Counted from the stretch's first letter, positions 24,002-32,154 are shown. The stretch is DNA of 34,796 bases from Oscillospiraceae bacterium (GCA_016291435.1 JAEEXH010000025.1:1-34796), one strand, 5' to 3'. Notes: generated by a model from the sequence alone, not told the origin. Translations and numbers: made by a program.

Positions 24002-24727
24002 ATGGCATCCACGATCGAAGAACTCAAAGAAGCAGTCGCCGGTGCAAAGAAGATCGTATTCTTCGGCGGCGCAGGCGTCTCCACCGAAAGCGGCATCCCC
24101 GATTTCCGCAGCGTGGACGGGCTCTACAATCAGAAGTATGACTACCCGCCCGAGACGATTCTCAGCCACACATTTTTCATGCGGCACACGGAGGAATTCT
24201 ACAAATTCTACCGCGACAAGATGCTCAGCACCGACGCTGAACCGAATGCCGCACACTTAAAGCTCGCAGAGTGGGAGCGCGCCGGCAAGCTCAATGCGGT
24301 TATCACGCAGAATATCGACGGGCTGCACCAGAAGGCGGGCAGCCGGCATGTGCTTGAGCTGCACGGCTCTGTCCTGCGCAATTTCTGCATGAAATGCGGC
24401 AAGGCATATGACCTCTCTGTCGTCACAGGGAGCGAAGGCGTGCCGAAATGCCCGGAATGCGGCGGAACGGTCAAGCCGGATGTTGTGCTCTATGAGGAAT
24501 CCCTCGACAGCGATGTACTGACGGAATCCGTACGGTGCATCCGTGAAGCCGACCTCATGATCATCGGCGGCACCTCGCTTGCGGTCTATCCGGCGGCGGG
24601 GCTCATCGACTATTTCGATCACGCGCGCGGTGTGCTGGCACTCGTCAACCGCGATGCGACCCCGCGTGACAGGCAGGCAGATATTGTCATTCACGATTCG
24701 ATCGGAAAGGTCTTTGCGGCGCTGTAA
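24002..24727 (+). CDS. NAD-dependent protein deacylase, Sir2 family
   Basis: A 241-residue sirtuin that removes acyl groups from lysines with NAD. Motifs: FFGGAGVSTESGIPDFRS (NAD site), TQNIDGLHQKAG, the catalytic His in ELHGSV, and a zinc ribbon of two CxxC pairs (CMKCGKAYD and CPECGG). GTSLAVYPAAG and LVNRD close the NAD pocket. The first pair-to-pair spacing and length (about 240) are typical of bacterial CobB-like sirtuins. AAAGGAGGTAACTGTC precedes the ATG. It lies 27 bp after addA in the same direction and may be read through from it. Whether it acts on AddAB is not known. Confidence 0.94.
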   Translation: MASTIEELKEAVAGAKKIVFFGGAGVSTESGIPDFRSVDGLYNQKYDYPPETILSHTFFMRHTEEFYKFYRDKMLSTDAEPNAAHLKLAEWERAGKLNAVITQNIDGLHQKAGSRHVLELHGSVLRNFCMKCGKAYDLSVVTGSEGVPKCPECGGTVKPDVVLYEESLDSDVLTESVRCIREADLMIIGGTSLAVYPAAGLIDYFDHARGVLALVNRDATPRDRQADIVIHDSIGKVFAAL

Positions 24728-24742
24728 CGCAAAGCACAATGC

Positions 24743-24777
24743 GCAAAGCCCCGGTTCACTGTGAACCGGGGCTTTGC
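24743..24777. terminator. Bidirectional hairpin between sirtuin and flavin reductase genes
   Basis: A 16-bp perfect stem (GCAAAGCCCCGGTTCA and its complement) with loop CTG, 15 bp after the sirtuin stop and 2 bp from the stop of the convergent gene. T-runs are short on both sides (GGGGCTTTGC). Confidence 0.75.
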
Positions 24778-24779
24778 GA

Positions 24780-25352
24780 TTATCCCTTCATGAGATCCTT
24801 GCCTGCATTCCATGCCTGACCGACCTTCTCACCGACGGCAAAATAGCCGGAGCGGTACTGATCGAAGATCAGGGCGTTGACCTCCTCGGGCAGGATCTTG
24901 TTCTTATCGCCGATGACGCGCTCCTCCGCGCTCACATTGACAATCCTGCCGACGATCGCGTGCATGTGCTTTGTCTCAATCTCCTCCGCGAATTCGCATT
25001 CCAGTGCAACCGGGAATTCCGTAATCACCGGTGCATTGACAAATGCGCTTTTTACGGCATGACAGCCGGAGCGCTCAAACTTATCCGGCATCTTGTTGCC
25101 GGTTGCGATGCCGAAGAAATCAGCAGGAGCCATATTCGACACATCCGCGATATTCACCGTAAATGCGCGGGTTTCCATGATATTCTTCGTTGTCTTGTGA
25201 TCCGCGTCAATGAACAGCGCGATCTTGTCCATCGCACAGATCTGCGCCCATGCAGCATTCATCGCACAAATGCTGCCGTCGGCGCCGTATGCCGCGACAA
25301 TCACGACCGGCATCGGGAACAGTGCAGGCTGTACGCCCAGATTCTTTCTCAT
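24780..25352 (-). CDS. Flavin reductase family protein (flavoredoxin-like)
   Basis: A 190-residue FMN-binding protein of the split-barrel flavin reductase/flavoredoxin group. The N-terminus MRKNLGVQPALFPMPVVIVAAYGADGSICAMNAAW is the family pattern, with the later FTVNIAD and ADFFGIATG. It probably carries electrons between ferredoxin or NAD(P)H and flavin-dependent partners in an anaerobe. I chose the ATG at 25352 because GGAGGTAACTGTT precedes it; the in-frame codons further upstream are Lys-rich and unlike the family. The ribosome site is nearly identical to that of the convergent sirtuin. Confidence 0.9.
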   Translation of the reverse strand: MRKNLGVQPALFPMPVVIVAAYGADGSICAMNAAWAQICAMDKIALFIDADHKTTKNIMETRAFTVNIADVSNMAPADFFGIATGNKMPDKFERSGCHAVKSAFVNAPVITEFPVALECEFAEEIETKHMHAIVGRIVNVSAEERVIGDKNKILPEEVNALIFDQYRSGYFAVGEKVGQAWNAGKDLMKG

Positions 25353-25408
25353 AACAGTTACCTCCGTTTTCTTTTTATTACACCGCTGGCAGTCACCTGC
25401 CGCACGGG

Positions 25409-26089
25409 TCAATCCACCACGCTGAACGGCATGACGGTCGTTTCACCGCCGTCGGTCAGATCAATATGATAATTGCCGCTGTTGGTCTTGCCGCCGATTT
25501 TCCATGTCCACTCTGTATAACCGCTGCTGTCCGTCAGATGCGGCTCAAGCCCTTTCGCGGTGGAGGGCCCTGAGGAATAGTACACCTCTATGTTGTATAC
25601 TGTGTTCGGCTGCCCGATCATGCAGAGCGTGACCACTTCATTCCGCCGTACAGCAAAGGGATAAGGCGCAATCAGCAGAGAACCGATCTCCGTATACAGC
25701 GGCGGGAGCGTAATCTCCGACGCGGAAGACGATGCCGTGCTGACCGTTGTAACCGCTGCTGCGGTCGTGACCGAAGCAGAAGTTGCAGCCGTCACCGGGG
25801 GATCAAAGCCTGCACGCTCCGCTTCCGAGAGCACGGCGCGGAGATCCGTCATGCAGAGCAGGCCGTCTGTGTCATAATCTGCATTCCGGCGCGCCTCCGC
25901 AGTGAGCTGCAAGGACGGATCCTCTGCCATCAGGCGGCCCATGAGCACCGCATCGGCAACCGTGATTTCGTCATCACAGTTCAGGTCGCCCGGAATTGCA
26001 GCAGCACCGCCCGCAGGCATTGCAGCGAGCAGCACACATGCCGTCACAGCGGCGGACACGGCAGCAGTCAGACGCTTCAGCATATGCAT
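25409..26089 (-). CDS. Secreted protein with N-terminal dockerin-like module
   Basis: A 226-residue protein. A signal peptide (MLKRLTAAVSAAVTACVLLAAMPAGGAAA) is followed at once by a type I dockerin-like pair: GDLNCDDEITVADAVLMGRL (about 33-52) and ADYDTDGLLCMTDLRAVLS (about 70-88), each with the Asp/Asn calcium pattern. A Thr/Ser/Ala linker (about 97-128) leads to a C-terminal beta-rich domain of about 95 residues (ending TTVMPFSVVD) that I do not recognise. Dockerins bind cohesins on cellulosomal scaffolds; in Ruminococcus they also occur on non-enzymatic proteins. The second ATG (26083) has better ribosome spacing. It starts 6 bp after the CARF gene stop, so both are likely co-transcribed. 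Confidence 0.75.
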   Translation of the reverse strand: MHMLKRLTAAVSAAVTACVLLAAMPAGGAAAIPGDLNCDDEITVADAVLMGRLMAEDPSLQLTAEARRNADYDTDGLLCMTDLRAVLSEAERAGFDPPVTAATSASVTTAAAVTTVSTASSSASEITLPPLYTEIGSLLIAPYPFAVRRNEVVTLCMIGQPNTVYNIEVYYSSGPSTAKGLEPHLTDSSGYTEWTWKIGGKTNSGNYHIDLTDGGETTVMPFSVVD

Positions 26090-26095
26090 TCCCCC

Positions 26096-27442
26096 TCAGC
26101 CGGCAGTCACCTTTTTCTTCGGAAGATCCAGCACCTTCAGCAGTGCGTTCAGAATCTCGTCATCTGTCATCGTGTGCACCGCTTCGATCAGCTCGATTCC
26201 CATATCGGCAGCTCTTTGCAGCAGCGGTCCGCGGGAATTCCCGACCGCATGCTGCATGTCGGTCGTGATCAGCACCTTCTTGCAGTATCCTTTGCCGAAG
26301 CGCTCTCCGACCGAATAGAGCTTATAGAGCTCCTCAGAGTCAAAAAAGCCGTTCTTGCAGGAGATGAAGTACGGCATGAGCCCGCAGGTTGCCATGACAT
26401 CGACCTCATTGATTGTGTCAATGACGGAGCTGGGATCATCGGGATCATAGCAATATTTCGTACCGGTGCCGAGATCGTCATCACCGTCCCAGTCGATTGT
26501 CACGCTCGTCAGGCAGTCGCCGCCGCGCTCCTTGAAAAGCTGCTGGCAGAGCATGTAGATCTTCAGCTCCAACATGAGACCGCCGACGGTCAGGCAGAGC
26601 CGCACCATGTCGCTCTTGAAGATGATGATATCCTCATCGCTGCCGTCAGCGCCGGGGATATATTCCAGCAGATCCTCGCTGATGAACGCATACAGATACG
26701 CCAGAAACCGCGGCGCATCGTGATCTGGCAGGAAAAGGTCATTGAAATAGGACTTGCTGAACCGAATCACATTCGGATCCTCAAGACTGATCGCACCGGC
26801 ACAGAGCTCGCCGAGCGATTTCGTCACATAGTTCCAGTCCGCGGGCGGCGAATCGGAAGCATAAGAGGATACACCGCAGCAGCAGATTTCCCACATCGAA
26901 TTGAAATAGCTGAAAAATGCGAAATCCCACTGATAGCCCTCCGGGAGATGGTCACTGCCGTTGCAGGAAACGACGGAAGCGCCGTGCAGCAGCAGGTTTT
27001 CGCGCACGGTATTTGCGCAGGTAATATCGAGCTTGTCCTCGGTATCGCGCAGAACCGAATAAGAGCGGACGCAGCGCAGCCTGCCGCTGATCTGGCAGAG
27101 CTCCGTCTCAGGATGGCGCTGACAGAGAATTCCAAGTCCGATCAGGATGAGATCCTCTCCGCCGGTCACCTCCACATGGAAACGGCAGTCGTCGTTGGTC
27201 TCATAGATCTGCTCCAGCTTCTCTACAATATCCCGGAGGCTGTCTCTGCGCACCTGCACATATTCAATCTCCAGCGGGTCGATGCCCTTTTCGCGGTAAT
27301 AATTCCGCAGCACAGGAAGGCGCAGGCTGAAAAACTGCGCTTCATTGTCGCCGCCGACATAGATCACCTTATCCGGGTGAAAGCACAGTGCGCCGACGAT
27401 ATTGTTGATCGGCTTCTCGTCAAACAGCTCGACGATCGTCAT
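26096..27442 (-). CDS. CARF-domain nuclease, Card1/Can2-like (DUF1887)
   Basis: A 448-residue protein. Residues about 1-150 form a CARF-like Rossmann fold: IVGALCFHPDKVIYVGG, then VTGGEDLILIGLG (T93-G94-G95), the place of the TGGTK nucleotide motif in DUF1887 proteins, here TGGED. The C-terminal part has the restriction-endonuclease pattern GGLMLELKIYML (E292), NEVDVMATCGLMPYFISCKNG (D348, K363); the usual Glu of ExK is Ser361. Card1/Can2 enzymes are activated by cyclic tetra-adenylate from type III CRISPR and cut DNA or RNA. No CRISPR array or cas gene is visible here. I chose the ATG at 27442, with GCAGGTG upstream. Family call good, activity inferred. Confidence 0.78.
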   Translation of the reverse strand: MTIVELFDEKPINNIVGALCFHPDKVIYVGGDNEAQFFSLRLPVLRNYYREKGIDPLEIEYVQVRRDSLRDIVEKLEQIYETNDDCRFHVEVTGGEDLILIGLGILCQRHPETELCQISGRLRCVRSYSVLRDTEDKLDITCANTVRENLLLHGASVVSCNGSDHLPEGYQWDFAFFSYFNSMWEICCCGVSSYASDSPPADWNYVTKSLGELCAGAISLEDPNVIRFSKSYFNDLFLPDHDAPRFLAYLYAFISEDLLEYIPGADGSDEDIIIFKSDMVRLCLTVGGLMLELKIYMLCQQLFKERGGDCLTSVTIDWDGDDDLGTGTKYCYDPDDPSSVIDTINEVDVMATCGLMPYFISCKNGFFDSEELYKLYSVGERFGKGYCKKVLITTDMQHAVGNSRGPLLQRAADMGIELIEAVHTMTDDEILNALLKVLDLPKKKVTAG

Positions 27443-27509
27443 AGGATTCACCTGCCTGTCTCCGCGCACCTCACAGAGTATTCAGAGGAAACGCATAAAA
27501 TCTTCTTAT

Positions 27510-27539
27510 ATTGTACCACTTTTTCATTGCATATGTCAA
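27510..27539 (-). promoter_or_regulatory. Sigma-A promoter of the CARF-dockerin operon
   Basis: On the minus strand: TTGACA (27539-27534), 18-bp spacer, TACAAT (27515-27510). The leader is about 60 nt. Confidence 0.75.
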
Positions 27540-27567
27540 GAGGGGCCAGATCAAATCGCATCCGGAC

Positions 27568-27609
27568 AAAAAAAAGGACAATGCAGCCGGTGCCCCGGTC
27601 GCATTGTCC
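27568..27609 (-). terminator. Terminator of the polysaccharide operon
   Basis: Perfect 9-bp stem GGACAATGC/GCATTGTCC with an inner CCGG/CCGG pair; on the minus strand it is followed by eight T. It insulates the polysaccharide operon from the CARF promoter just downstream. Confidence 0.88.
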
Positions 27610-27615
27610 TTCTTT

Positions 27616-28284
27616 TTATTTCAGCACATGCACTGCTTCATCCAGCACATCCTGCCGTACCTTCTTTTTCAGCAGATCCCAGTTGGGTCTTCTGTCATCC
27701 AGATTGTGCGCGTCACTGCCGAACAGATACGGGTATCCGTCACGGATCAGCGACTTGACAAATTTCTTCTCCTTGTGATTGCCAAACGCTTCATTATTGA
27801 TCTGAAACACTGCATCTGTCCGCAGGACCTCATCCATTTCATCGCGACTGTAATCATCCAGATAGCGGTGGATATGCGCAATGATCGGCGTGAGGCCGTA
27901 TTCGCATGCAATCTCATTGATCTCCTCAAGCTGCCAGTGTGAGAAGGAACCGTATGGAAGCTCCAGCAGAATATAATCGGTGTCGCCGAGACGAAGCTGC
28001 TCAATGCCCTTCATCTGACTGATTCCGTGCTCGATTGCAACCTCTGCGCCCAATCGGATGGAGGCATTGGAGGCGTCTGCATCGGCCAGCTTCTGAAAAG
28101 CTGCCTGCCGCTTTGCGAGGTAGCTCGCGATGTCCTTCTCCCGGTGCGCATAAAAATGCGGTGTGGCGAAAATCTCATTCACGCCCTGCGCACGCATCAT
28201 CCCGATCATTTTCAGGGACATTTCCACACTGCGCGAACCGTCGTCGATCTGCGGCAGAATATGACAGTGGTGCTCAGTCAGCAT
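27616..28284 (-). CDS. PHP-type protein-tyrosine phosphatase (CpsB/YwqE-like)
   Basis: A 222-residue metal-dependent phosphatase that reverses the tyrosine phosphorylation of the upstream BY-kinase. PHP motifs run in order: HHCHILPQIDDGS (5-17), FATPHFY, GAEVAIE, ELPYGS, PIIAHIHRY and YLFGSDAHN, with His/Asp/Glu ligands for a Mn cluster. Length is slightly below the usual 240-255. The ATG at 28284 overlaps the kinase stop by 11 bp and has AAGGAG 7 nt upstream. Together with the kinase it would set chain length and output of surface polysaccharide. Last gene of the operon. Confidence 0.92.
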   Translation of the reverse strand: MLTEHHCHILPQIDDGSRSVEMSLKMIGMMRAQGVNEIFATPHFYAHREKDIASYLAKRQAAFQKLADADASNASIRLGAEVAIEHGISQMKGIEQLRLGDTDYILLELPYGSFSHWQLEEINEIACEYGLTPIIAHIHRYLDDYSRDEMDEVLRTDAVFQINNEAFGNHKEKKFVKSLIRDGYPYLFGSDAHNLDDRRPNWDLLKKKVRQDVLDEAVHVLK

Positions 28285-29791
28285 CGGCTTTCTCCTTCTC
28301 GGAAGCATGATGTCTGTATCCGTAGCCGCCGTAGCCGTAATCCTGATACTTATACCGGTACTTGTAATTGTAGTAAGAGGAGCCGCGGTTGGTATGCACA
28401 TCATTCATGACAAAGCCGAGCAGATTTGCCTGCGCAAGCTCGAGCTGCTTCATGCAGAGAGAGAGATCCTCATAGGTCGTTTCTGCGTAGCGGAGGACAA
28501 GCAGGATGCCGCTGATGGCGTCCTTCATGACCATCGCATCACTGACGACATTGACAGGCGGTGTGTCGATAATCACATAGTCATAGCTTTCGGAGAAGCG
28601 GTCGAGCAGCTTGCGGAAGGAATCGGAGGCAAGCAGCTCCGAGGGGTTCGGCGGCAGCGGACCGGAGGGCAGCACATCCAGATTCTTGATTACATTGTTC
28701 TTCACGGATTTTTCGAGCGTGGACTTGCGGATGATCAGCGTGGAGAGACCCTCTGCATTCTTGATCTTGAAGGTCTTATGCTGCACCGGCTTTCTCATAT
28801 CGCCGTCGATCAGAAGCACATGGGCATCTGTCTGTGCGAGGGCGATTGCGAGGTTCGCCGCGGAGGTCGATTTGCCTTCGCCGGGGTTCGGGCTGGAGAC
28901 TGCAATCACCTTGCGCTCGGCGTCTGCGATTGTGAAGAGGATATTCGTGCGGATCGACTTATAGCTTTCGACAACATTGAACGGCACATCTGCATCGGTC
29001 AGCAGACCTCTTGCTTCCATAATCTGACTGCCTTTTTTCCGCTTCCGCTTCTTCTTTTTGCCGTCTCCGAACTGCTGGATCTCGCCGATGATCGCCTTCT
29101 GATACTTCTTGCTGACGACATCGGGCTCCTTGATCGTATTGTCGAAGAAGTCGAACACGAAGATGAGCAATGCGATGAGCAGGAAGCCTGCCATCAGGCC
29201 GATCGCGGTATTCTTCATGATATTCGGAGCGACGGGATTGGTGTAGACCTTCGCCTTGTCAATCGTATTGATCGAACCGACGCCGACTGCCTCCTGCACA
29301 TAAGCCGGAGCGACCTGCGTCAGGTCGTTGCAGAGGTCGGCGGCAAGCTGTGCGTTTTCGGTGGTCGCCGTGATCTTGACCGCAGAGGTATCGGTCACGG
29401 AGCTGATCGTGAAGCACTTGCGGATCGCAGCGGGAGAGATCTTCCCCTCGCCGTTCAGTTCAAAATAACCGCCGATGTCGCCGCTGCCGTACTGCTCGGT
29501 CAGAAGATCGCCGACGGCATTCATCACGGCGTCATCCTTGAGCACCTCGATATAGGTATTGACAAGCTGCTTGGAATTGCTGATGTTGTTCACATTGTTT
29601 GCGTTTTCCGAGATGCCGGTGTAGCTCTGCACATACATTGTGATGTGCGAGGAATATTGCAGCGGAAGCACGAACTTCGAGATGCAGAACGCAGCCGCTC
29701 CGCCGCAGAGTGTCACAAAGATGATCAGGAACAGATGGTTTAAGAGGAGCCCCAGAAGCTCCCGGATCGAATAAGTGTTTTCGTTTTCCAT
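28274..29791 (-). CDS. Fused Wzz chain-length regulator and BY-kinase
   Basis: A 505-residue protein. The N-terminal Wzz part has TM1 (about 19-41), an extracellular domain (about 42-190) and TM2 (about 193-216). The C-terminal tyrosine kinase has Walker A in SSPNPGEGKSTSAANLA (about 299-315), Walker A' LLIDGDMRKP (326-335) and Walker B VIIDTPP. The tail (473-492) has ten tyrosines in 20 residues, the autophosphorylation cluster. In most Firmicutes these halves are separate proteins (CpsC plus CpsD, YwqC plus YwqD); the fused form is the Proteobacterial arrangement. A Lys/Arg stretch (KKKKRKRKK, about 245-253) links the two. The kinase-phosphatase pair regulates capsule or exopolysaccharide assembly. 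Confidence 0.92.
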   Translation of the reverse strand: MENENTYSIRELLGLLLNHLFLIIFVTLCGGAAAFCISKFVLPLQYSSHITMYVQSYTGISENANNVNNISNSKQLVNTYIEVLKDDAVMNAVGDLLTEQYGSGDIGGYFELNGEGKISPAAIRKCFTISSVTDTSAVKITATTENAQLAADLCNDLTQVAPAYVQEAVGVGSINTIDKAKVYTNPVAPNIMKNTAIGLMAGFLLIALLIFVFDFFDNTIKEPDVVSKKYQKAIIGEIQQFGDGKKKKRKRKKGSQIMEARGLLTDADVPFNVVESYKSIRTNILFTIADAERKVIAVSSPNPGEGKSTSAANLAIALAQTDAHVLLIDGDMRKPVQHKTFKIKNAEGLSTLIIRKSTLEKSVKNNVIKNLDVLPSGPLPPNPSELLASDSFRKLLDRFSESYDYVIIDTPPVNVVSDAMVMKDAISGILLVLRYAETTYEDLSLCMKQLELAQANLLGFVMNDVHTNRGSSYYNYKYRYKYQDYGYGGYGYRHHASEKEKADAD

Positions 29792-29813
29792 ACCGATGTC
29801 ATTTTCCTTTCAT

Positions 29814-31742
29814 TCAGCTTGCCTGCACTGCCGCAAGTGCTTTTCTGTTGAATTCTTCCGGCGTCACGAATGTCGGGACAATTCTGTGCAGTGCTTCGAC
29901 TGCTGCCTGCTCGTTGTTTTCCTGCGCAGCATCCCGCAGTCTTCGCAGCTCGTCGATAAATGCCTGCGGTTCAATGTCGATCTGCCTGCCGATAAAGATG
30001 AGCTTGTTCTTTGTCTTCTGGAGTCCCTCCTCATCCATCAGGAGCTCCTCCTTGATCTTTTCGCCCGGACGCAGCCCGGTAAACACAATCTTGACATCCT
30101 TATAGGGTGTCTTGCCGTACATGCGGATCAGGTTTTCCGCAAGCGCAACGATGCGGACAGGCTTGCCCATATCGAGCACGAAGATCTCGCCGCCCTTTGC
30201 AATCGCCGCAGCCTCCATCACCAGGCTCACCGCCTCCGGGATCGTCATGAAATAGCGGATGATGTCAGGATGCGTGACGGTCACAGGCTTGCCCTCTTCG
30301 ATCTGCCGCTTGAATTTCGGAATGACGGAACCGTTTGAGCCGAGCACATTGCCGAAGCGCGTGGTGACAAAGTCGGTGCCGCCCTTCGTTTTATCCTGTG
30401 CAAGATACTGCACGATCATCTCACAGCAGCGCTTGGAGGCACCCATCACGTTCGTCGGGTTCACAGCCTTGTCCGTCGAAATCATGACGAACTTTTTGAC
30501 ATTGTGATACTGCGCAAGCGTTGCGGTGTTGAAGGTGCCGATCACATTGTTCTTGATCGCCTCCATCGGGCTCTCCTCCATCAGCGGCACATGCTTGTGA
30601 GCTGCCGCATGGAAGACAATATCGGGCTTGAATTCGCTGAAGAGCTGATTCATGCGGAAGTAATCGCGGACAGATGCGATGCGGACGACCAGATCCAGAC
30701 TGTCGCCGTAATCCATTATCAGCTCCTGCTGAATGTCATAGGCGTAATTCTCGCAGATGTCGATAATAATGATCTGCTGCGGATCATATTTTGCGATCTG
30801 CCGCACGAGCTCCGAGCCGATGGATCCGCCGCCGCCTGTCACCATGCAGACCTTGCCGCGGATGAATGCACGGATATCCTCATTGTCAAAGCGGATGGGA
30901 TCACGCCCAAGCAAATCCTCGACCTTGATATCGCGCACCTGCCCGAGCAGAGAGGTGTGTGTCTCATCGAAAATCAGATTGCCGAGGAACGGGATCACCT
31001 TGATCGGGAGACCCGTCTTCGAGCAGACATCGAGGATGCGTCTGCGCTCATCCTCCAGACAGGACGGAATGCAGAAGATGATCTGCTGGATCTCCATTTC
31101 ACTGACGAATTTTTCAATTTCATTGGTCGAGCCGACGATCTGCACATTCTCGACCTTCTCGCCGATCTTATCGCGGTTATCGTCAATGATGCACACCGGC
31201 TCATAGTTTGCCGCGGACTTGTCCTCCGCGTAGGGAGAATTCTGTGCATTGCGGATCTCCCTGATCAGCATTTTGCATGCTCTGCCGCCGCCGATAATCA
31301 TTGTGCGCTGATATGCCGCATCATTCTTTCCGACATTCACAAGCTCGATGAAGGTCGTCTTGAACGCAAAGCGGAAGAGACAGATGCCAATGATCGCAAT
31401 GACTGCTTGCAGCAAGGCGAAGCGCAGTGCCGTTTCACCCTTCACGATGTAAACCGCGATCACGGTCGTTGAAAGGCCGATTACGATGCCGTTGACGCAG
31501 GAGAGATAATCCCTGCGGTTAAAATAGCGCCACAGCTTGCTGTAAGCGCCGCTGATATACAGACCGCCGACGCAGGTCAGCACGGAAAGCGTCACGCTGA
31601 CCAACAGCATACGGGTTGAGATGCCGCCCTCCAGCAGATTGAGCGCCGTGAAGGCAATCAGTGCAGAAACCGCAACGATGAAGGCATCTGCCAGAGCAAG
31701 CAGCACCTTCCGGAAACGAAATTTTGACAGAATCGACTTCAA
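29814..31742 (-). CDS. Membrane-bound UDP-sugar 4,6-dehydratase (CapD/WbpM/FlaA1 family)
   Basis: A protein of about 642 residues that starts synthesis of a deoxyamino sugar, probably from UDP-GlcNAc. Four N-terminal helices (within 1-135) are followed by a CoA-binding-like Rossmann domain (RTMIIGGGRACKMLIREI) and the catalytic extended SDR domain with MVTGGGGSIGSELVRQIAKY. The active triad is SMK, as in WbpM: STDKAVNPTNVMGASKR. The frame opens with TTG at 31760, but no ribosome site precedes it; I prefer the TTG at 31742, with AAGGGGG 8 nt upstream (protein starting MKSILSKFRFRKV). No ATG is available. First gene of the polysaccharide operon. Confidence 0.93.
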   Translation of the reverse strand: MKSILSKFRFRKVLLALADAFIVAVSALIAFTALNLLEGGISTRMLLVSVTLSVLTCVGGLYISGAYSKLWRYFNRRDYLSCVNGIVIGLSTTVIAVYIVKGETALRFALLQAVIAIIGICLFRFAFKTTFIELVNVGKNDAAYQRTMIIGGGRACKMLIREIRNAQNSPYAEDKSAANYEPVCIIDDNRDKIGEKVENVQIVGSTNEIEKFVSEMEIQQIIFCIPSCLEDERRRILDVCSKTGLPIKVIPFLGNLIFDETHTSLLGQVRDIKVEDLLGRDPIRFDNEDIRAFIRGKVCMVTGGGGSIGSELVRQIAKYDPQQIIIIDICENYAYDIQQELIMDYGDSLDLVVRIASVRDYFRMNQLFSEFKPDIVFHAAAHKHVPLMEESPMEAIKNNVIGTFNTATLAQYHNVKKFVMISTDKAVNPTNVMGASKRCCEMIVQYLAQDKTKGGTDFVTTRFGNVLGSNGSVIPKFKRQIEEGKPVTVTHPDIIRYFMTIPEAVSLVMEAAAIAKGGEIFVLDMGKPVRIVALAENLIRMYGKTPYKDVKIVFTGLRPGEKIKEELLMDEEGLQKTKNKLIFIGRQIDIEPQAFIDELRRLRDAAQENNEQAAVEALHRIVPTFVTPEEFNRKALAAVQAS

Positions 31743-31788
31743 ATCAAGTGCCCCCTTCAAGAAACAAGCCGAAACCCTTTCCCCGATC

Positions 31789-31811
31789 GCACAGTGCAGA
31801 TTGTACTGTGC
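31789..31811 (-). promoter_or_regulatory. Leader hairpin of the polysaccharide operon
   Basis: GCACAGT/ACTGTGC (7 bp, loop 9 nt) lies in the untranslated leader between the promoter and the TTG start. It could be an attenuator element or a protein site. No T-run follows, so it is not a terminator by itself. Confidence 0.4.
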
Positions 31812-31841
31812 AGTCTTCCTAACTATTATAATAACATTATG

Positions 31842-31870
31842 ATTATACTACATTTGCCGTACAATTTCAA
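31842..31870 (-). promoter_or_regulatory. Sigma-A promoter of the polysaccharide operon
   Basis: On the minus strand: TTGAAA (31870-31865), 17-bp spacer, TATAAT (31847-31842). The leader is about 90 nt. Confidence 0.82.
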
Positions 31871-32059
31871 GCATTTCGCGCCGGCGCTGCACGGAAATCA
31901 TCGTTTTTAACAATGTACTCTCAGCTTCATAATTCAATATAGTTATTTCTGATAAACAGGAAACTGCTGAAAATGCCGTATACCCAGATGCAGCTTCGGA
32001 GAATTACCTGCATAGATTCCATCCTCCGAAGTCACGAACGCCGTTTTTTTATCTGAGTG
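31871..32059. other. Noncoding stretch with long-loop inverted repeat
   Basis: Within the divergent gap between the polysaccharide operon and the large secreted protein gene. CTTCGGAG (31994-32001) and CTCCGAAG (32024-32031) are perfect complements with a 22-nt loop, and a T7 run lies 12 bp further at 32044-32050. No credible gene. It may be a remnant of a lost gene or a weak terminator. Confidence 0.4.
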
Positions 32060-32088
32060 TTGCATTTTTCTGTGCAATGTGTTATAAT
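32060..32088 (+). promoter_or_regulatory. Sigma-A promoter of the large secreted protein
   Basis: TTGCAT (32060-32065), 17-bp spacer, TATAAT (32083-32088). The leader is about 60 nt and contains AAAGGAGCTGTCTCC before the ATG. Confidence 0.82.
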
Positions 32089-32154
32089 ATAGGCAGATGT
32101 GTGCAGTATCACGCACCGGACACCATTCCCATGACACAGAAAGGAGCTGTCTCC

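Noticed and set aside
26084-26268. Independent plus-strand genes at the CARF-dockerin junction
   Set aside because: They are short shadows on the antisense strand; the 6-bp gap on the minus strand explains the junction.
26084-27778. 564-codon plus-strand frame
   Set aside because: Antisense to the CARF nuclease, which has conserved motifs, promoter and ribosome site.
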